From Lactobacillus sp. PV012 (GTDB lineage: Bacteria; Bacillota; Bacilli; Lactobacillales; Lactobacillaceae): a stretch of 64,000 nt of DNA. Made by a program: the position numbers and the translations under genes. Shown here piece by piece: positions 1 through 9,247 of the stretch. The stretch lies in the NCBI RefSeq assembly GCF_014522325.1, contig NZ_CP041983.1, positions 1,116,001-1,180,000 of the forward strand. The letters are read 5' to 3'. Position 1 is the stretch's first letter. The number at the start of each line of letters is the position of its first letter. The notes beneath the pieces were generated by a model. That model was not told where the DNA came from, did no database searches, and saw only the letters and a list, made by a program, of their open reading frames with translations.

Positions 1-2
1 AT

Positions 3-548
3 GTTGAAGGTTTCGTAATTATGTTAACCCAAACAATTACTGTGTTATACATGTTTTATTATGTATTAATGTTTATTACTTTCTTAAAACTTCGCTACGA
101 TCAACCTAACCGCCCTCGAGCATTTAAAGTTCCTGGTGGAAAATTTGGGGCATGGCTAGTAGCTGGTTTAGGATTAATTTCTTGTGTATTTGGTATTGTA
201 TTAGCAATTTATCCGCCTGCACAAGTCAAAGCAGAAGTTGGTTCTCCAATAACATATGTAGTAGTTATCTTGGTTTTAGTTGCTGTAATTTTAGGAATTT
301 GTTTCATTATGTACCAACTATCCAAGCATCACAATTGGGTAGATCCTACTAATAAATTTGCTCCATTTACTTGGGAAATTGAAGGCCTCAAAAAGCCTGG
401 TAAAGTTGAATCAAATGTTCCTACAGAACTAATGTCTAAAGGTCAAAATCCAATGGGAATGCCTATTAAACGTCCGTACAAGCCAAATGAAATGGTTTCT
501 AAGAAGATAGTCGAAGAAGACCTTAAACATCCTGATCTTGAATCATAA
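3..548 (+). CDS. APC-family amino acid permease, C-terminal part (5' end outside window)
   Basis: This is the C-terminal part of a polytopic amino acid transporter of the APC superfamily. The frame is open from base 3, so the real start lies left of the window; the first internal ATG at 21 is not a start. Three hydrophobic helices are visible, separated by a basic loop containing RPRAFKVPGG, a loop type common in APC permeases of the glutamate/GABA antiporter group. A hydrophilic tail of about 75 residues follows the last helix. The substrate cannot be told from this fragment. The gene ends in a strong hairpin shared with the convergent glmM. Confidence 0.75.
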   Translation, partial: VEGFVIMLTQTITVLYMFYYVLMFITFLKLRYDQPNRPRAFKVPGGKFGAWLVAGLGLISCVFGIVLAIYPPAQVKAEVGSPITYVVVILVLVAVILGICFIMYQLSKHHNWVDPTNKFAPFTWEIEGLKKPGKVESNVPTELMSKGQNPMGMPIKRPYKPNEMVSKKIVEEDLKHPDLES

Positions 549-555
549 ATAGAAG

Positions 556-605
556 TATAATAAAAAGCTGTAAAAGTGACGTCACTTTTACAGCTTTTTA
601 TTATA
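556..605. terminator. Bidirectional terminator, 50-bp perfect palindrome
   Basis: Bases 556-580 are the exact reverse complement of 581-605, with no spacer. The core is GCTGTAAAAGTGAC and its complement, flanked by A-runs on the left and T-runs on the right. It lies between the convergent permease and glmM genes and can terminate both. Confidence 0.9.
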
Positions 606-617
606 GTTAGATCTTTA

Positions 618-1970
618 TTAGTTACCCATTTCTTCACGAACGATATCTGCAACTTCTTCACAATATTTATCCGCTAATTCTTGAGTTGGGGCTTCAGTCA
701 TTACACGAAGCATACTTTGAGTTCCAGAAGGTCTTACAAAAATACGTCCTTCATTGCCCAATTCTTTTTCAACATGTTCAATTGCCTGTGTAATCTTAGG
801 ATAATTTTTCCAAGTATTCTTATCCTTAACTGGAACATTAATTAAACGTTGAGGATATTCCTTGAAATCTTTTAACAACTCACTTAAGGATTTGCCAGTA
901 TCTTTCATTACATAAAGTAGATGAAGACCTGTAAGCATTCCATCTCCAGTATTGTGATAGTCACTAATAATTACGTGACCTGATTGTTCTCCACCAAGGT
1001 TATAACCATTTGCACGCATTTCTTCAGAAACATAACGATCTCCTACTTGAGTACGGATATTCTTGATACCCTTTTTTTCTAAAGCTTTAGTAAAGCCAAG
1101 ATTACTCATTACTGTAGTTACAATTGTATCTTTCTTTAAGCGACCATGTTCTGCTAAATAGCTTCCGATAACATACATAATATGATCACCGTCAACTTCA
1201 TTACCATTTTCATCAACAGCTATACAACGGTCTGCATCCCCATCAAATGCAAGTCCTAATTGAGCACCTTGCTTTACAACTTCTTCTTGCAATTTTTCAG
1301 TGTGAGTAGCACCTACATGATCATTAATATTTAAGCCATCTGGATGAGTAGCAATTGTAGTGAAATCAATGCCAAGATCCGCAAATAAACGAGAAATCAA
1401 GGCACTTGATGCACCATTTGCCCCATCAACTACCACCTTAATTCCGCTTAAATCTTCCGGCAAAGTATTTTCAATGAATTGTAAATACTTTGAAGCTCCT
1501 TCATGGTAACTAGTTACTGTGCCTAGTCCTTCTGCCGATGGACGTGGAAGATTGTCTTCACTTGAATCAATTAAAGCTTCAATTTCCTCTTCTTTTGCAT
1601 CTGATAATTTTAACCCATCACTACCAAAAAACTTAATACCATTATCTTCAACTGGATTATGAGAAGCGGAAATTTGGACTCCTGCATCTGCGCCTTGAGC
1701 TCTTACTAAATAAGATAAACCAGGGGTAGTAATAACTCCTAATTCTAAAACTTCAATTCCAACAGAAAGCAATCCTGAGATTAATGCATATTCAAGCATT
1801 TGTCCTGAAATACGTGTATCTCTTGAAACTAAAACTTTAGCTCTCTCACCTGGCTTTTTGTCCTTAGTTAAAATATATCCACCATAACGACCTAATTTAA
1901 ACGCCATTTCTGGAGTTAAACCTTCATTGGCTACTCCTCTTACACCATCTGTACCAAAATATTTAAGCAT
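618..1970 (-). CDS. glmM: Phosphoglucosamine mutase GlmM
   Basis: Converts glucosamine-6-phosphate to glucosamine-1-phosphate in the cytoplasm, a step toward UDP-GlcNAc for peptidoglycan and teichoic acids. The protein begins [12 protein letters not shown], the usual GlmM N-terminus. The active-site serine loop is SASHNP near residue 100, the metal loop is DGDADRC near residue 240, and the C-terminal phosphate-binding loop is [12 protein letters not shown]. The ATG at 1970 (450 aa) is preferred over a GTG 12 bases upstream, because AGAAAGG lies at good distance from the ATG and overlaps the GTG. It is the last gene of cdaA-cdaR-glmM, 18 bases after cdaR. Confidence 0.96.
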   Translation of the reverse strand: MLKYFGTDGVRGVANEGLTPEMAFKLGRYGGYILTKDKKPGERAKVLVSRDTRISGQMLEYALISGLLSVGIEVLELGVITTPGLSYLVRAQGADAGVQISASHNPVEDNGIKFFGSDGLKLSDAKEEEIEALIDSSEDNLPRPSAEGLGTVTSYHEGASKYLQFIENTLPEDLSGIKVVVDGANGASSALISRLFADLGIDFTTIATHPDGLNINDHVGATHTEKLQEEVVKQGAQLGLAFDGDADRCIAVDENGNEVDGDHIMYVIGSYLAEHGRLKKDTIVTTVMSNLGFTKALEKKGIKNIRTQVGDRYVSEEMRANGYNLGGEQSGHVIISDYHNTGDGMLTGLHLLYVMKDTGKSLSELLKDFKEYPQRLINVPVKDKNTWKNYPKITQAIEHVEKELGNEGRIFVRPSGTQSMLRVMTEAPTQELADKYCEEVADIVREEMGN

Positions 1971-1988
1971 AATTATAGACACCTTTCT

Positions 1989-2960
1989 TTAATCACTTTT
2001 TTTATGTGAAGATTGTAAAACTTCAATATTAACCTTAATTTCTTTAGGATCGCTTTCTTTAATTCCTTTAGGCAAGACTAACGGAATTGTCTTTTCAGTA
2101 TTAGAAGTAATAGATTTCAAATTTACATCTACCGGTAATTCCTTAACTGTCTTTAAACTATTTTTAGTACCATATAAAGTTACAGTATTTTTATCAGCAT
2201 TAATAGAATATTTTTTATTTCTGTCCTCATTACTTGTCTTTAATTTTATTTTTACACTTTTATGAGGAAGATAAATTGGAATACTAATATTTGCCGTTAG
2301 CGGATCAATTACTACATTTAATTGTCGATTCTTAGAATCTACAGCTGTTAAAATTACTTCCCGACTATACGTAGTAGCTTGGCCCTTAGGCAAGACCGCT
2401 TTTGCCCTAATATGATCAATTTGATTGACCTCGCCTTGTGCACCAGTAACACGCACTAGTCTAGGAGAACTCTTAGGTGTACCAACCATGTAATTTTTAG
2501 CTATAGCACTCTTATTATACTCTATTTGAACAGGAAAAGTTTGGGATTTTCTCTTTTGAATATTAACTTTTACCAGTTTAGGTTGAAGGGTTGCTTTTAC
2601 TTGCGAACTCATTCCATTTAACTGAATCTTTACCTGATGCGAACCTGGTTTTAAATTACTCAAATCAATAAAAGCTCGAAAGTTCCGTGTATTAATAATT
2701 GAGGTAACTAAGGCGTTTGCTCCTTTTAAAGTTACACTAACTTTATCAGGATAGCCCGTAACATAATACTTATCTGTATCTACAGAGACTTGCAAGGGTA
2801 CTTTGATAGTCTCTGTTGTGGTAGCTGTTGTCATCGTAACTGATTTTTTCCCTTGTGGGAAAAAACCTTGTTGATTCCAATTAATATAAATTGCTAATAA
2901 AATTGCTAAGACCAACGCTACAGCTCGATAAAACCAGGGACGATCTAAATTTTTTTTCAT
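1989..2960 (-). CDS. cdaR: CdaR (YbbR-domain regulator of diadenylate cyclase)
   Basis: Membrane-anchored extracellular protein that modulates the diadenylate cyclase CdaA. One N-terminal transmembrane helix (about residues 10-26) is followed by several YbbR repeats made of beta-strands, recognisable by recurring patterns such as LKPGSHQVKIQL and VNLKSITS. The length of 323 aa is normal. Its ATG overlaps the cdaA stop by four bases (ATGA), so translation is coupled. The cdaA-cdaR-glmM order is conserved in Firmicutes and ties c-di-AMP synthesis to cell-wall precursor supply. Confidence 0.93.
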   Translation of the reverse strand: MKKNLDRPWFYRAVALVLAILLAIYINWNQQGFFPQGKKSVTMTTATTTETIKVPLQVSVDTDKYYVTGYPDKVSVTLKGANALVTSIINTRNFRAFIDLSNLKPGSHQVKIQLNGMSSQVKATLQPKLVKVNIQKRKSQTFPVQIEYNKSAIAKNYMVGTPKSSPRLVRVTGAQGEVNQIDHIRAKAVLPKGQATTYSREVILTAVDSKNRQLNVVIDPLTANISIPIYLPHKSVKIKLKTSNEDRNKKYSINADKNTVTLYGTKNSLKTVKELPVDVNLKSITSNTEKTIPLVLPKGIKESDPKEIKVNIEVLQSSHKKSD

Positions 2961-3802
2961 TTATGCGACCCCCAATACCAAATTCGATTAATAATTTTTT
3001 GATACCATTTAGGTTCTTCAGTTTTTTTAGCGGGAACAAGTTGGGCACGTAGATACTTCAAATATTCTTCTCTACTCATATCTAACATTAACTGACTATT
3101 ACGAGTAAGGGTAACTCCACCAGTTTCTTCAGAAACTACAATTGTGATTGCATCTGTTACTTCTGAGATACCTACCGCAGCTCGGTGGCGTGTGCCAAGT
3201 TTTTTAGGAATTGTTGTACTATCAGATAAAGGTAAATAGGCAGCTGCTACTGCAATCTTTCCATCTCTAATTACAACTGCTCCATCGTGTAAGGGTGTAT
3301 TAGGAATAAAAATATTAATTAGTAATTCTCCCGTAATATCAGCATCGAGTGGGATTCCTGTTTCAATATAATCTTCTAAACCTGTATGTTGTTGCAAAGT
3401 AATCAGAGCACCAATTCTTCTTTTTGACATATACTGAATTGCTTTATCCAATTCTTCAATCATTTTCTCTGAACTTTGTTTTTTATTTGCATTCGCCCCT
3501 CCAAAAATTGGCGACCTTCCTAAATGTTCAAGCCCACGTCGAATTTCTGGTTGAAAAATCACAATAATTCCAATCACTGACCAAGATAGAATTTGATCCA
3601 CAAAATAAGTTAAGGTATGCAGATTCAAAAATCCTGCCACTATTCGGACTAAAATAATTAAAGAAATTCCTTTGACTAATTGGAGAGCTTTTGTTCCTTT
3701 TACCAGCATAATTAAACGATAAATGATATACCAAACAATTAGAATATCAATAATATTCATTAAATTTTGCCAAGTAAAAATATTTCCAATATCAAACTTC
3801 AC
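2957..3802 (-). CDS. cdaA: Diadenylate cyclase CdaA (DisA_N family)
   Basis: Makes cyclic di-AMP from two ATP at the membrane; the nucleotide controls potassium and osmotic balance. Three N-terminal helices (about residues 10-85) precede the DAC domain, in which the catalytic DGA (LHDGAVVIRDG) and RHR (GTRHRAAVG) motifs are intact. The start is GTG at 3802 behind GAGGGG. Only 38 bases separate it from the potD stop and no terminator is visible there, so it may also be reached by pot transcripts. Confidence 0.96.
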   Translation of the reverse strand: MKFDIGNIFTWQNLMNIIDILIVWYIIYRLIMLVKGTKALQLVKGISLIILVRIVAGFLNLHTLTYFVDQILSWSVIGIIVIFQPEIRRGLEHLGRSPIFGGANANKKQSSEKMIEELDKAIQYMSKRRIGALITLQQHTGLEDYIETGIPLDADITGELLINIFIPNTPLHDGAVVIRDGKIAVAAAYLPLSDSTTIPKKLGTRHRAAVGISEVTDAITIVVSEETGGVTLTRNSQLMLDMSREEYLKYLRAQLVPAKKTEEPKWYQKIINRIWYWGSHK

Positions 3803-3840
3803 TTGATCCCCTCACTTTCTTTTTATATCTTACCGTATTA

Positions 3841-4914
3841 TTAACGAGCGTACATCTTAAATTCTAAAAATAAATCATTATATTCTTGAATCTTTTTCGG
3901 ACCTAAATCTTGATAAACTTGTAAATTTTTCATTGCTTGCATTGATGGATAAAATTGCTTATCATTTTTTATCGTCTTCGGTAATAATTTCTGCGCTGCT
4001 GTATTAGGAGTAGGATAGCCAATATATTCAGCATTTTGAGCCGCATTCTTAGGATTTAACATAAAATTAATAAATTTTTGTGCTCCCGTGACGTTTTTAG
4101 CAGTTTTAGGAATCACAAAATTATCAAACCAAAGATTCGAACCTTCTGGTGGAACTACATAATGTAAATGTTTATTTTCTTCTAGCATTGTTCTTGCTTC
4201 TCCCGACCAAGTTACTCCCACCGCCGCTTCATTCTGAATCATATACATTTTTAACTCATCAGAAATTATTGCCTTTACATTTGGGCCTAATCCATCAAGC
4301 TTAGCCTTAGCTAATTTTAACTTTAAAGAATTAGTGGTATTCATCGAATTTCCCATTGAAGCTAAAGATAACCCCATGATATCGCGTGCTGAGTCTACTA
4401 ATAAAATATTATGACGATAATCTTTTTTCCAAAGATCATCCCAGTGTTTAATAGCACCCTTTTTTACATATTTATCATTGTAAACAATTCCTAAAGTTCC
4501 CCAAAAATAAGGAATTGAATATTCATTATGAGGATCAAAAGAATGGCCTAAGAATTCATGTCCAATATACTTAAAATTAGGTATTTTTTTAGTATCAATT
4601 TTATCAAGCAAGTTTGCTTTACGTAATTTTGCAATCATATAATCAGAAGGTACTGCAACATCATAAGAAGTCCCACCCTGCTTTAGTTTTGTGTACATTG
4701 CTTCATTTGAATCAAATGTTTCATAGGTTACATGATAACCTGTTTCCTTTTCAAATTTTTTAATTAATTTTGGATCAATGTAATCTCCCCAATTGTAAAT
4801 GATAAGATTCTTACTATTTTTTGTAACACCTACTTCATTTAACCGATGGACTACAAATTCTAGTCCTAAACAAAGGACTAAAATACTACAAATCCCAATA
4901 ATTAACTTCTTCAC
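3841..4914 (-). CDS. potD: Spermidine/putrescine ABC transporter substrate-binding protein PotD
   Basis: Extracellular polyamine-binding component of PotABCD. An N-terminal hydrophobic segment (about residues 4-20) is followed by a periplasmic-binding-protein fold starting NLIIYNWGDYIDPKLIKKFE, typical of PotD. The cysteine in LVLC could be a lipid site, but the residue before it is Leu rather than Gly/Ala/Ser, so the lipobox is poor and the helix may be an uncleaved anchor. The start is GTG at 4914, overlapping potC by four bases. It is the last gene of the pot operon. Confidence 0.93.
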   Translation of the reverse strand: MKKLIIGICSILVLCLGLEFVVHRLNEVGVTKNSKNLIIYNWGDYIDPKLIKKFEKETGYHVTYETFDSNEAMYTKLKQGGTSYDVAVPSDYMIAKLRKANLLDKIDTKKIPNFKYIGHEFLGHSFDPHNEYSIPYFWGTLGIVYNDKYVKKGAIKHWDDLWKKDYRHNILLVDSARDIMGLSLASMGNSMNTTNSLKLKLAKAKLDGLGPNVKAIISDELKMYMIQNEAAVGVTWSGEARTMLEENKHLHYVVPPEGSNLWFDNFVIPKTAKNVTGAQKFINFMLNPKNAAQNAEYIGYPTPNTAAQKLLPKTIKNDKQFYPSMQAMKNLQVYQDLGPKKIQEYNDLFLEFKMYAR

Positions 4915-5705
4915 TTATTCTTCACCTTCTTTTTTCTTCTTTTTAGACTTACAAAGTAATACCCAAATACAATTAGCATTACCAAGGCAAACATAATTGT
5001 ACTTAAAGCATTAATTTCTAAGTTAATCCCCTGTCTTGCACGTGAATATATTTCTACTGAGAGCGTCGAGAAGCCATTACCCGTTACAAAGAATGTAACA
5101 GCAAAATCATCTAATGAATAAGTCAAGGCCATAAAAAAACCTGCTAAAATTCCAGGAGTTATTGCTGGAAGAAGAATTTTATTAAAAATTTGCAGACTAC
5201 TTGCTCCTAAATCTTTTGCGGCATCTATTAACGATGAATCAAATTCATATAATCGTGGTAAAACCATCAACACCACTATTGGAATTGAAAAGGCAATGTG
5301 ACTAAGTAGGACTGATACAAAGCCTAATCCTATTCCTAAAGCAGTAAAAAAAATTAAAAAACTTGCTCCAATAATTACATCAGGCGACACCATCAAAATA
5401 TTATTTAGAGCTAACAAAACTCCTTTAGTCTTTTTATTACGAGTTTCACTAATTCCAATTGCTCCCAAAGTACCAATAATTGTAGCAACTACACTAGAAA
5501 GCAAAGCCAAAATAATAGTTTGTACAAAAATAGCTAATAACCTAGTATCCGTAAAGAGGTCCCGATAATGATCCCATGTGAAAGTTTTAAAATGATCCAT
5601 ATTTTGCCCACTAGAAAAAGAGAAGTAAATTAAATAAAAAATTGGTAAATATAGTATAAAAAGTACTAATCCAAGATATAGGCGTGACCACTTAATTTTT
5701 TTCAA
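4911..5705 (-). CDS. potC: Spermidine/putrescine ABC transporter permease PotC
   Basis: Inner-membrane permease subunit of the polyamine importer. Six transmembrane helices are apparent. The EAA-like cytoplasmic loop for contact with PotA reads DAAKDLGASSLQIFNKILLP. Two TTG starts are possible: 5711 lies only three bases from AGAGG, while 5705 (264 aa) has a nine-base spacing and is preferred. It lies between the broken potB and potD in a tightly overlapping operon. Confidence 0.9.
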   Translation of the reverse strand: MKKIKWSRLYLGLVLFILYLPIFYLIYFSFSSGQNMDHFKTFTWDHYRDLFTDTRLLAIFVQTIILALLSSVVATIIGTLGAIGISETRNKKTKGVLLALNNILMVSPDVIIGASFLIFFTALGIGLGFVSVLLSHIAFSIPIVVLMVLPRLYEFDSSLIDAAKDLGASSLQIFNKILLPAITPGILAGFFMALTYSLDDFAVTFFVTGNGFSTLSVEIYSRARQGINLEINALSTIMFALVMLIVFGYYFVSLKRRKKKVKNK

Positions 5706-5707
5706 TC

Positions 5708-6516
5708 TCAAATTCCTCTCTTTTGTTTTTTAGTTGCTGAAGAAGTAGTCGTAAGCATCACAATAACCATCAAAATAATTAAAACTACTCCAATTGTAGA
5801 ACCCATTGGCCAATTCATTGTCGTCATAAAATACTCTTCAATTGCTGTTCCTAAAGTAATTACTCGATTTCCCCCAATTAATCTCGTTAACATAAAAAGA
5901 GATAAAGATGGGATAAAAACTGCTTCAATCCCAGCTTGTACTCCTGATTTAGACAAAGGCCAGAGAACCTTTTTCAAAGTTTGCCATCTATTAGCTCCCA
6001 AATCTCTGGCAGCCTGTAAAACAGCTGGATCGACATCTTTAATTCCATTATAAATTGGTAAAATCATGAACGGTAGTTCAATATAGGCGGCTACAAAAAT
6101 AAAGGCTGCATTTGTAAATAAGATATTTGCTGGTCCAATTCCAAATAGATCTAAAAAATTATTCAATAATCCATTTTCCCAAAAATACCAATAAAAGCAT
6201 AAGCCTTTAGTAAGAGATTAATCCAAGTTGGTAAAATAATTATTAAAAGCCAAAATTTTTGGTTCTTCATCTTACTTAAAATATAAGCTACAGGATAAGC
6301 AATCAGCAAAGTTAACAATGTCACTAAAAATGCATACCAAAATGAATTAAAAGTCATTCTCAAAAAATTACTATTACTAAAAAATTGAGCAAAATTACTT
6401 AAAGTAAAACCATCACTACCAGTGAAAGCATTAACTACAATTAAAATAATTGGGGCAATCACAAATAAAAGTAACCATAAAAAATAGGGAACCAAAAAGA
6501 TAGCTTTTCTCTTCAT
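5708..6516 (-). pseudogene. potB: potB, polyamine ABC permease split by an apparent -1 base frameshift
   Basis: Two adjacent frames together make one PotB of normal size. The upstream part (6163-6516) carries the first helices and ends IFGKMDY-stop. The downstream part (5708-6166) starts NNFLDLFGIGP and carries the remaining helices and the loop QAARDLGANRWQTLKKVLWP. Around 6171-6180 the minus strand reads GGGAAAATGG; adding one G (GGGAAAGATGG) restores IFGKDGLLNNFL, the expected PotB join. The downstream piece could begin at TTG 6166, sharing TTGA with the stop. Either the gene is inactive, or two half-permeases are made, or it is a sequencing error. The ATG at 6516 is chosen for its GAGGAG site; an ATG at 6534 overlaps potA. 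Confidence 0.82.
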
Positions 6517-6520
6517 TCTT

Positions 6521-7609
6521 CTACTCCTCTTCATAGGTTTCTAATCTTTTATCAAATTCTTCTTCACTTTCTCCAAAACGCATGACGTGAATATCTTCTG
6601 GATCAAAGTATAAACCTACTTCTTTCCCAATAACAGTAGGATTTGTTGAGTGAATCAACCATTCATTTTCATCACTATCTTTCGCTTTAATTTCAAAATG
6701 ATCACCTAAAAATAATTGACTTTGAACAACTGCACGTAGTTTACCCTGCTTAATGCTAGTTATATCAATATCTTCTGGTCTAATCACTACTTCAACTTTT
6801 TCACCAGATTTAATTCCAGCATCTGCACACTCAAAAGTATGATTGCCAAACTCAACTTTAAAGTCCTTAACCATTCTTCCTGGTAAAATATTAGACTCAC
6901 CAATAAAACGCGCTACAAAATCATTAACTGGTTCATCGTAAATATCTACTGGACTACCACTTTGTTGAATTTTGCCTTCATTTAGTACAAAAATTTCATC
7001 ACTCATTGCTAGAGCCTCTTCTTGATCATGAGTAACGAAAATAAAAGTAATCCCTAGTTTTTTTTGAATTTCTCTTAATTCAAACTGCATATCTTTACGT
7101 AATCTTTTATCTAAGGCAGACAATGATTCATCTAAAAGCAAAACTTTAGGTTGGTTAACTAAAGCTCTTGCAATTGCGACACGTTGCTGTTGACCTCCAC
7201 TAAGTTCCGAAATTTCTCGATTAGCAAAACCATCTAGCTGCACCATATGAAGGGCTTCAGTAACTGCTTGTTTGATTTCTCTTTTTCCTTTTTTCTTTAA
7301 GCGCAACCCAAAAGCAATATTTTCAAAAACATTCATATGTGGGAATAAAGCATAATTTTGAAATACCGTATTTAATTGTCTTTTAGAAGCTTCCAAATGA
7401 GTGATATCTTTTCCATCAAATAAGATCTTCCCTTGCGTGGGTTCACTAAAACCAGCTATCATTCTTAAAATCGTTGTCTTTCCCGAACCAGATGGACCTA
7501 AAAGTGAATAAAATTTACCTGATTCAATAGTTAAATTAATGTCCTTCAGTGCTACAAAGCCATCGTCATATTCTTTGCGAACATGCTCTAGTTTAATGAT
7601 GTCACTCAT
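6521..7609 (-). CDS. potA: Spermidine/putrescine ABC transporter ATPase PotA
   Basis: Energises polyamine uptake. Walker A is GPSGSGKTT near residue 40, the ABC signature [15 protein letters not shown] near 135, Walker [12 protein letters not shown], the switch histidine lies in FVTHDQEEA, and a C-terminal TOBE domain begins around residue 240. The length of 362 aa is usual. It is the first pot gene, behind the ribosome site AGGGGG, with murB 44 bases upstream and a hairpin filling the gap. Confidence 0.96.
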   Translation of the reverse strand: MSDIIKLEHVRKEYDDGFVALKDINLTIESGKFYSLLGPSGSGKTTILRMIAGFSEPTQGKILFDGKDITHLEASKRQLNTVFQNYALFPHMNVFENIAFGLRLKKKGKREIKQAVTEALHMVQLDGFANREISELSGGQQQRVAIARALVNQPKVLLLDESLSALDKRLRKDMQFELREIQKKLGITFIFVTHDQEEALAMSDEIFVLNEGKIQQSGSPVDIYDEPVNDFVARFIGESNILPGRMVKDFKVEFGNHTFECADAGIKSGEKVEVVIRPEDIDITSIKQGKLRAVVQSQLFLGDHFEIKAKDSDENEWLIHSTNPTVIGKEVGLYFDPEDIHVMRFGESEEEFDKRLETYEEE

Positions 7610-7623
7610 TTTAACCCCCTAGA

Positions 7624-7651
7624 AAAAGCTACAAGATTACTTGTAGCTTTT
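7624..7651 (-). terminator. Hairpin between murB and potA
   Basis: Twelve-base perfect stem (7624-7635 with 7640-7651, loop ATTA) followed on the minus strand by a short run of T. It fills the murB-potA gap and may act as a full or partial terminator for murB. Confidence 0.8.
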
Positions 7652-7653
7652 GT

Positions 7654-8562
7654 TTAATCTTTATCTTTTCCAATAATTCTAACTTCAGTTTGTAAATCAA
7701 CATCAAAGTCTTCTTTAATCTTTTTTTGAATCAAATGAATTAAATCCAAATAATCAGTAGCAGTCGCTCCCCCAACATTCACAATAAAACCTGCATGCTT
7801 TAATGAATCTTGCGCGCCTCCAATTTGCTTTCCTTGAAGTCCAGCTTTAATAATCATCGGACCTACAAAATGGCCTTCGGGTCGCTTGAAAACACTACCG
7901 CAAGAAGGATACTCTAATGGTTGTTTAGCACGGCGCAGTCCATTAAAATATTCCATCTTATCTTTAATAGCAAACTTATCGCCAGTTGCTAACTTAAAAG
8001 TTGCCTGAATAACAATATCACCATTATCCTGAACGAGGGAATGACGATAACCAAATTTCATCTCATCATGACTATAGGTTTTAAATTGGCCATCTCTAGT
8101 TATAACTTCTACTGATTTAATTACAGACGAAGTTTCACCACCATAGGCTCCAGCATTCATAAATACTGCTCCTCCAATACTTCCCGGAATACCAGCGGCA
8201 AATTCTAAACCACTTAGTCCCGCTTCATAAGCAGCTTGAGAAGTATCAATAATCTTAGCACCTGCTTGTGCAACAATTAAATTATCTTCTGGGTAAGCTT
8301 TAATTTCATTCATTTCAGTTAAGATAATAACTAGCCCATCAATTCCTCCATCTTTGATAATAAGATTAGATGCATTTCCAATTATCGTTAATGGGATTTG
8401 ATAGTGATGTGCTACTTCTACTAATTTCTTTAATTGATCTAAATTTTTAGGAAAGGCTAAAAACTCAGCTGGTCCTCCAGTTTTGGTAAAAGTAAATTTA
8501 GACAGAGAAACATTTTTCTGTATATTAAAGCCTTGTTCTTTTAATTCCATTAAGTCCATCAT
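7654..8562 (-). CDS. murB: UDP-N-acetylenolpyruvoylglucosamine reductase MurB
   Basis: FAD enzyme that reduces UDP-GlcNAc-enolpyruvate to UDP-MurNAc in peptidoglycan synthesis. FAD-binding signatures GNASNLII and GIPGSIGGAVFMNAGAYGGE are present. The Gram-positive (type II) catalytic segment YPSCGSVFKRP and the C-terminal LQTEVRIIG are intact. The start ATG 8562 sits nine bases after GGGAG; a second ATG follows directly. It is divergent from the exonuclease gene at 8696. Confidence 0.96.
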   Translation of the reverse strand: MMDLMELKEQGFNIQKNVSLSKFTFTKTGGPAEFLAFPKNLDQLKKLVEVAHHYQIPLTIIGNASNLIIKDGGIDGLVIILTEMNEIKAYPEDNLIVAQAGAKIIDTSQAAYEAGLSGLEFAAGIPGSIGGAVFMNAGAYGGETSSVIKSVEVITRDGQFKTYSHDEMKFGYRHSLVQDNGDIVIQATFKLATGDKFAIKDKMEYFNGLRRAKQPLEYPSCGSVFKRPEGHFVGPMIIKAGLQGKQIGGAQDSLKHAGFIVNVGGATATDYLDLIHLIQKKIKEDFDVDLQTEVRIIGKDKD

Positions 8563-8695
8563 TAAATTTAACTCCCTTATTACCTCTGCAATCTTCTTAT
8601 CTAATAATACCGCAAAAATTATACTTTTTTCTACTAAGATGTTATGATTAGCTATGTTATTTTCAATTACTTTAATTAAAAAGAAAGAAGAACAA

Positions 8696-9229
8696 ATGAA
8701 TTTTATTGCAATGGATTTCGAAACTGCTAATTTTTCACCTGAAAGTGCATGTTCTTTAGCAATTGTAATGGTTCGAAATAATAAAATTATCGATAAATTC
8801 TATACTGTCATTAATCCACAAATGCCTTTTAACTCACGTAATATTAGAATTCATGGCATTACAGCAAACGATGTTAAAAATGCTCCCACAATGGCAGAAG
8901 TTTGGCCAAAAATCGCAGGACTTTTTCGTCCTGGGATGCTGGTAGCAGCCCATAATGCACGTTTTGATACAAATGTTTTAAAAAAATCGCTTGCTCGCTA
9001 CGGAATTAGTGAACCACACTATCTTGTTCTTGATAGTTTAGCTACCAGTAAGCGTTTTGAACCTGAGCTACCTAATCATAAACTAAATACTGTTTCAGAA
9101 GCGTTGAATATAAATCTTTGGCATCACCATAACGCCTTAAGTGATAGTGAAGCTTGTGCAGAAATTATAATCAAACAAAATCAGCAATTTGGAGATACCC
9201 CTATAAAAAAATTAGTCAAGCAAATTTAG
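8696..9229 (+). CDS. DEDDh 3'-5' exonuclease (DNA polymerase III epsilon-like)
   Basis: Small exonuclease of the DnaQ family. Exo I is AMDFETAN (Asp and Glu at the start of the protein), Exo II is AAHNARFD near residue 85, and Exo III is HHNALSDSEACA near residue 145, so all DEDDh catalytic residues are present. It stands alone without polymerase domains, so it may proofread, trim RNA or act in repair. The start at 8696 has an AAAGAAAG-type site; the longer frame from 8654 has none. The stop lies inside the terminator hairpin. Confidence 0.88.
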   Translation: MNFIAMDFETANFSPESACSLAIVMVRNNKIIDKFYTVINPQMPFNSRNIRIHGITANDVKNAPTMAEVWPKIAGLFRPGMLVAAHNARFDTNVLKKSLARYGISEPHYLVLDSLATSKRFEPELPNHKLNTVSEALNINLWHHHNALSDSEACAEIIIKQNQQFGDTPIKKLVKQI

Positions 9230-9243
9230 CTTGACTAATTTTT
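9207..9243. terminator. Bidirectional terminator between exonuclease gene and tsaE
   Basis: Fifteen-base perfect stem (9207-9221 with 9229-9243), A-run on the left and T-run on the right, between two convergent genes. It overlaps the exonuclease stop codon. Confidence 0.9.
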
Positions 9244-9247
9244 ACTT

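Noticed and set aside
6163..6185. Programmed -1 frameshifting at the GGGAAAA-like run in potB
   Set aside because: The zero frame is GGG AAA ATG. The slippery heptamer would need G GGA AAA in frame, and re-pairing one base back is poor. A one-base deletion explains the split better.
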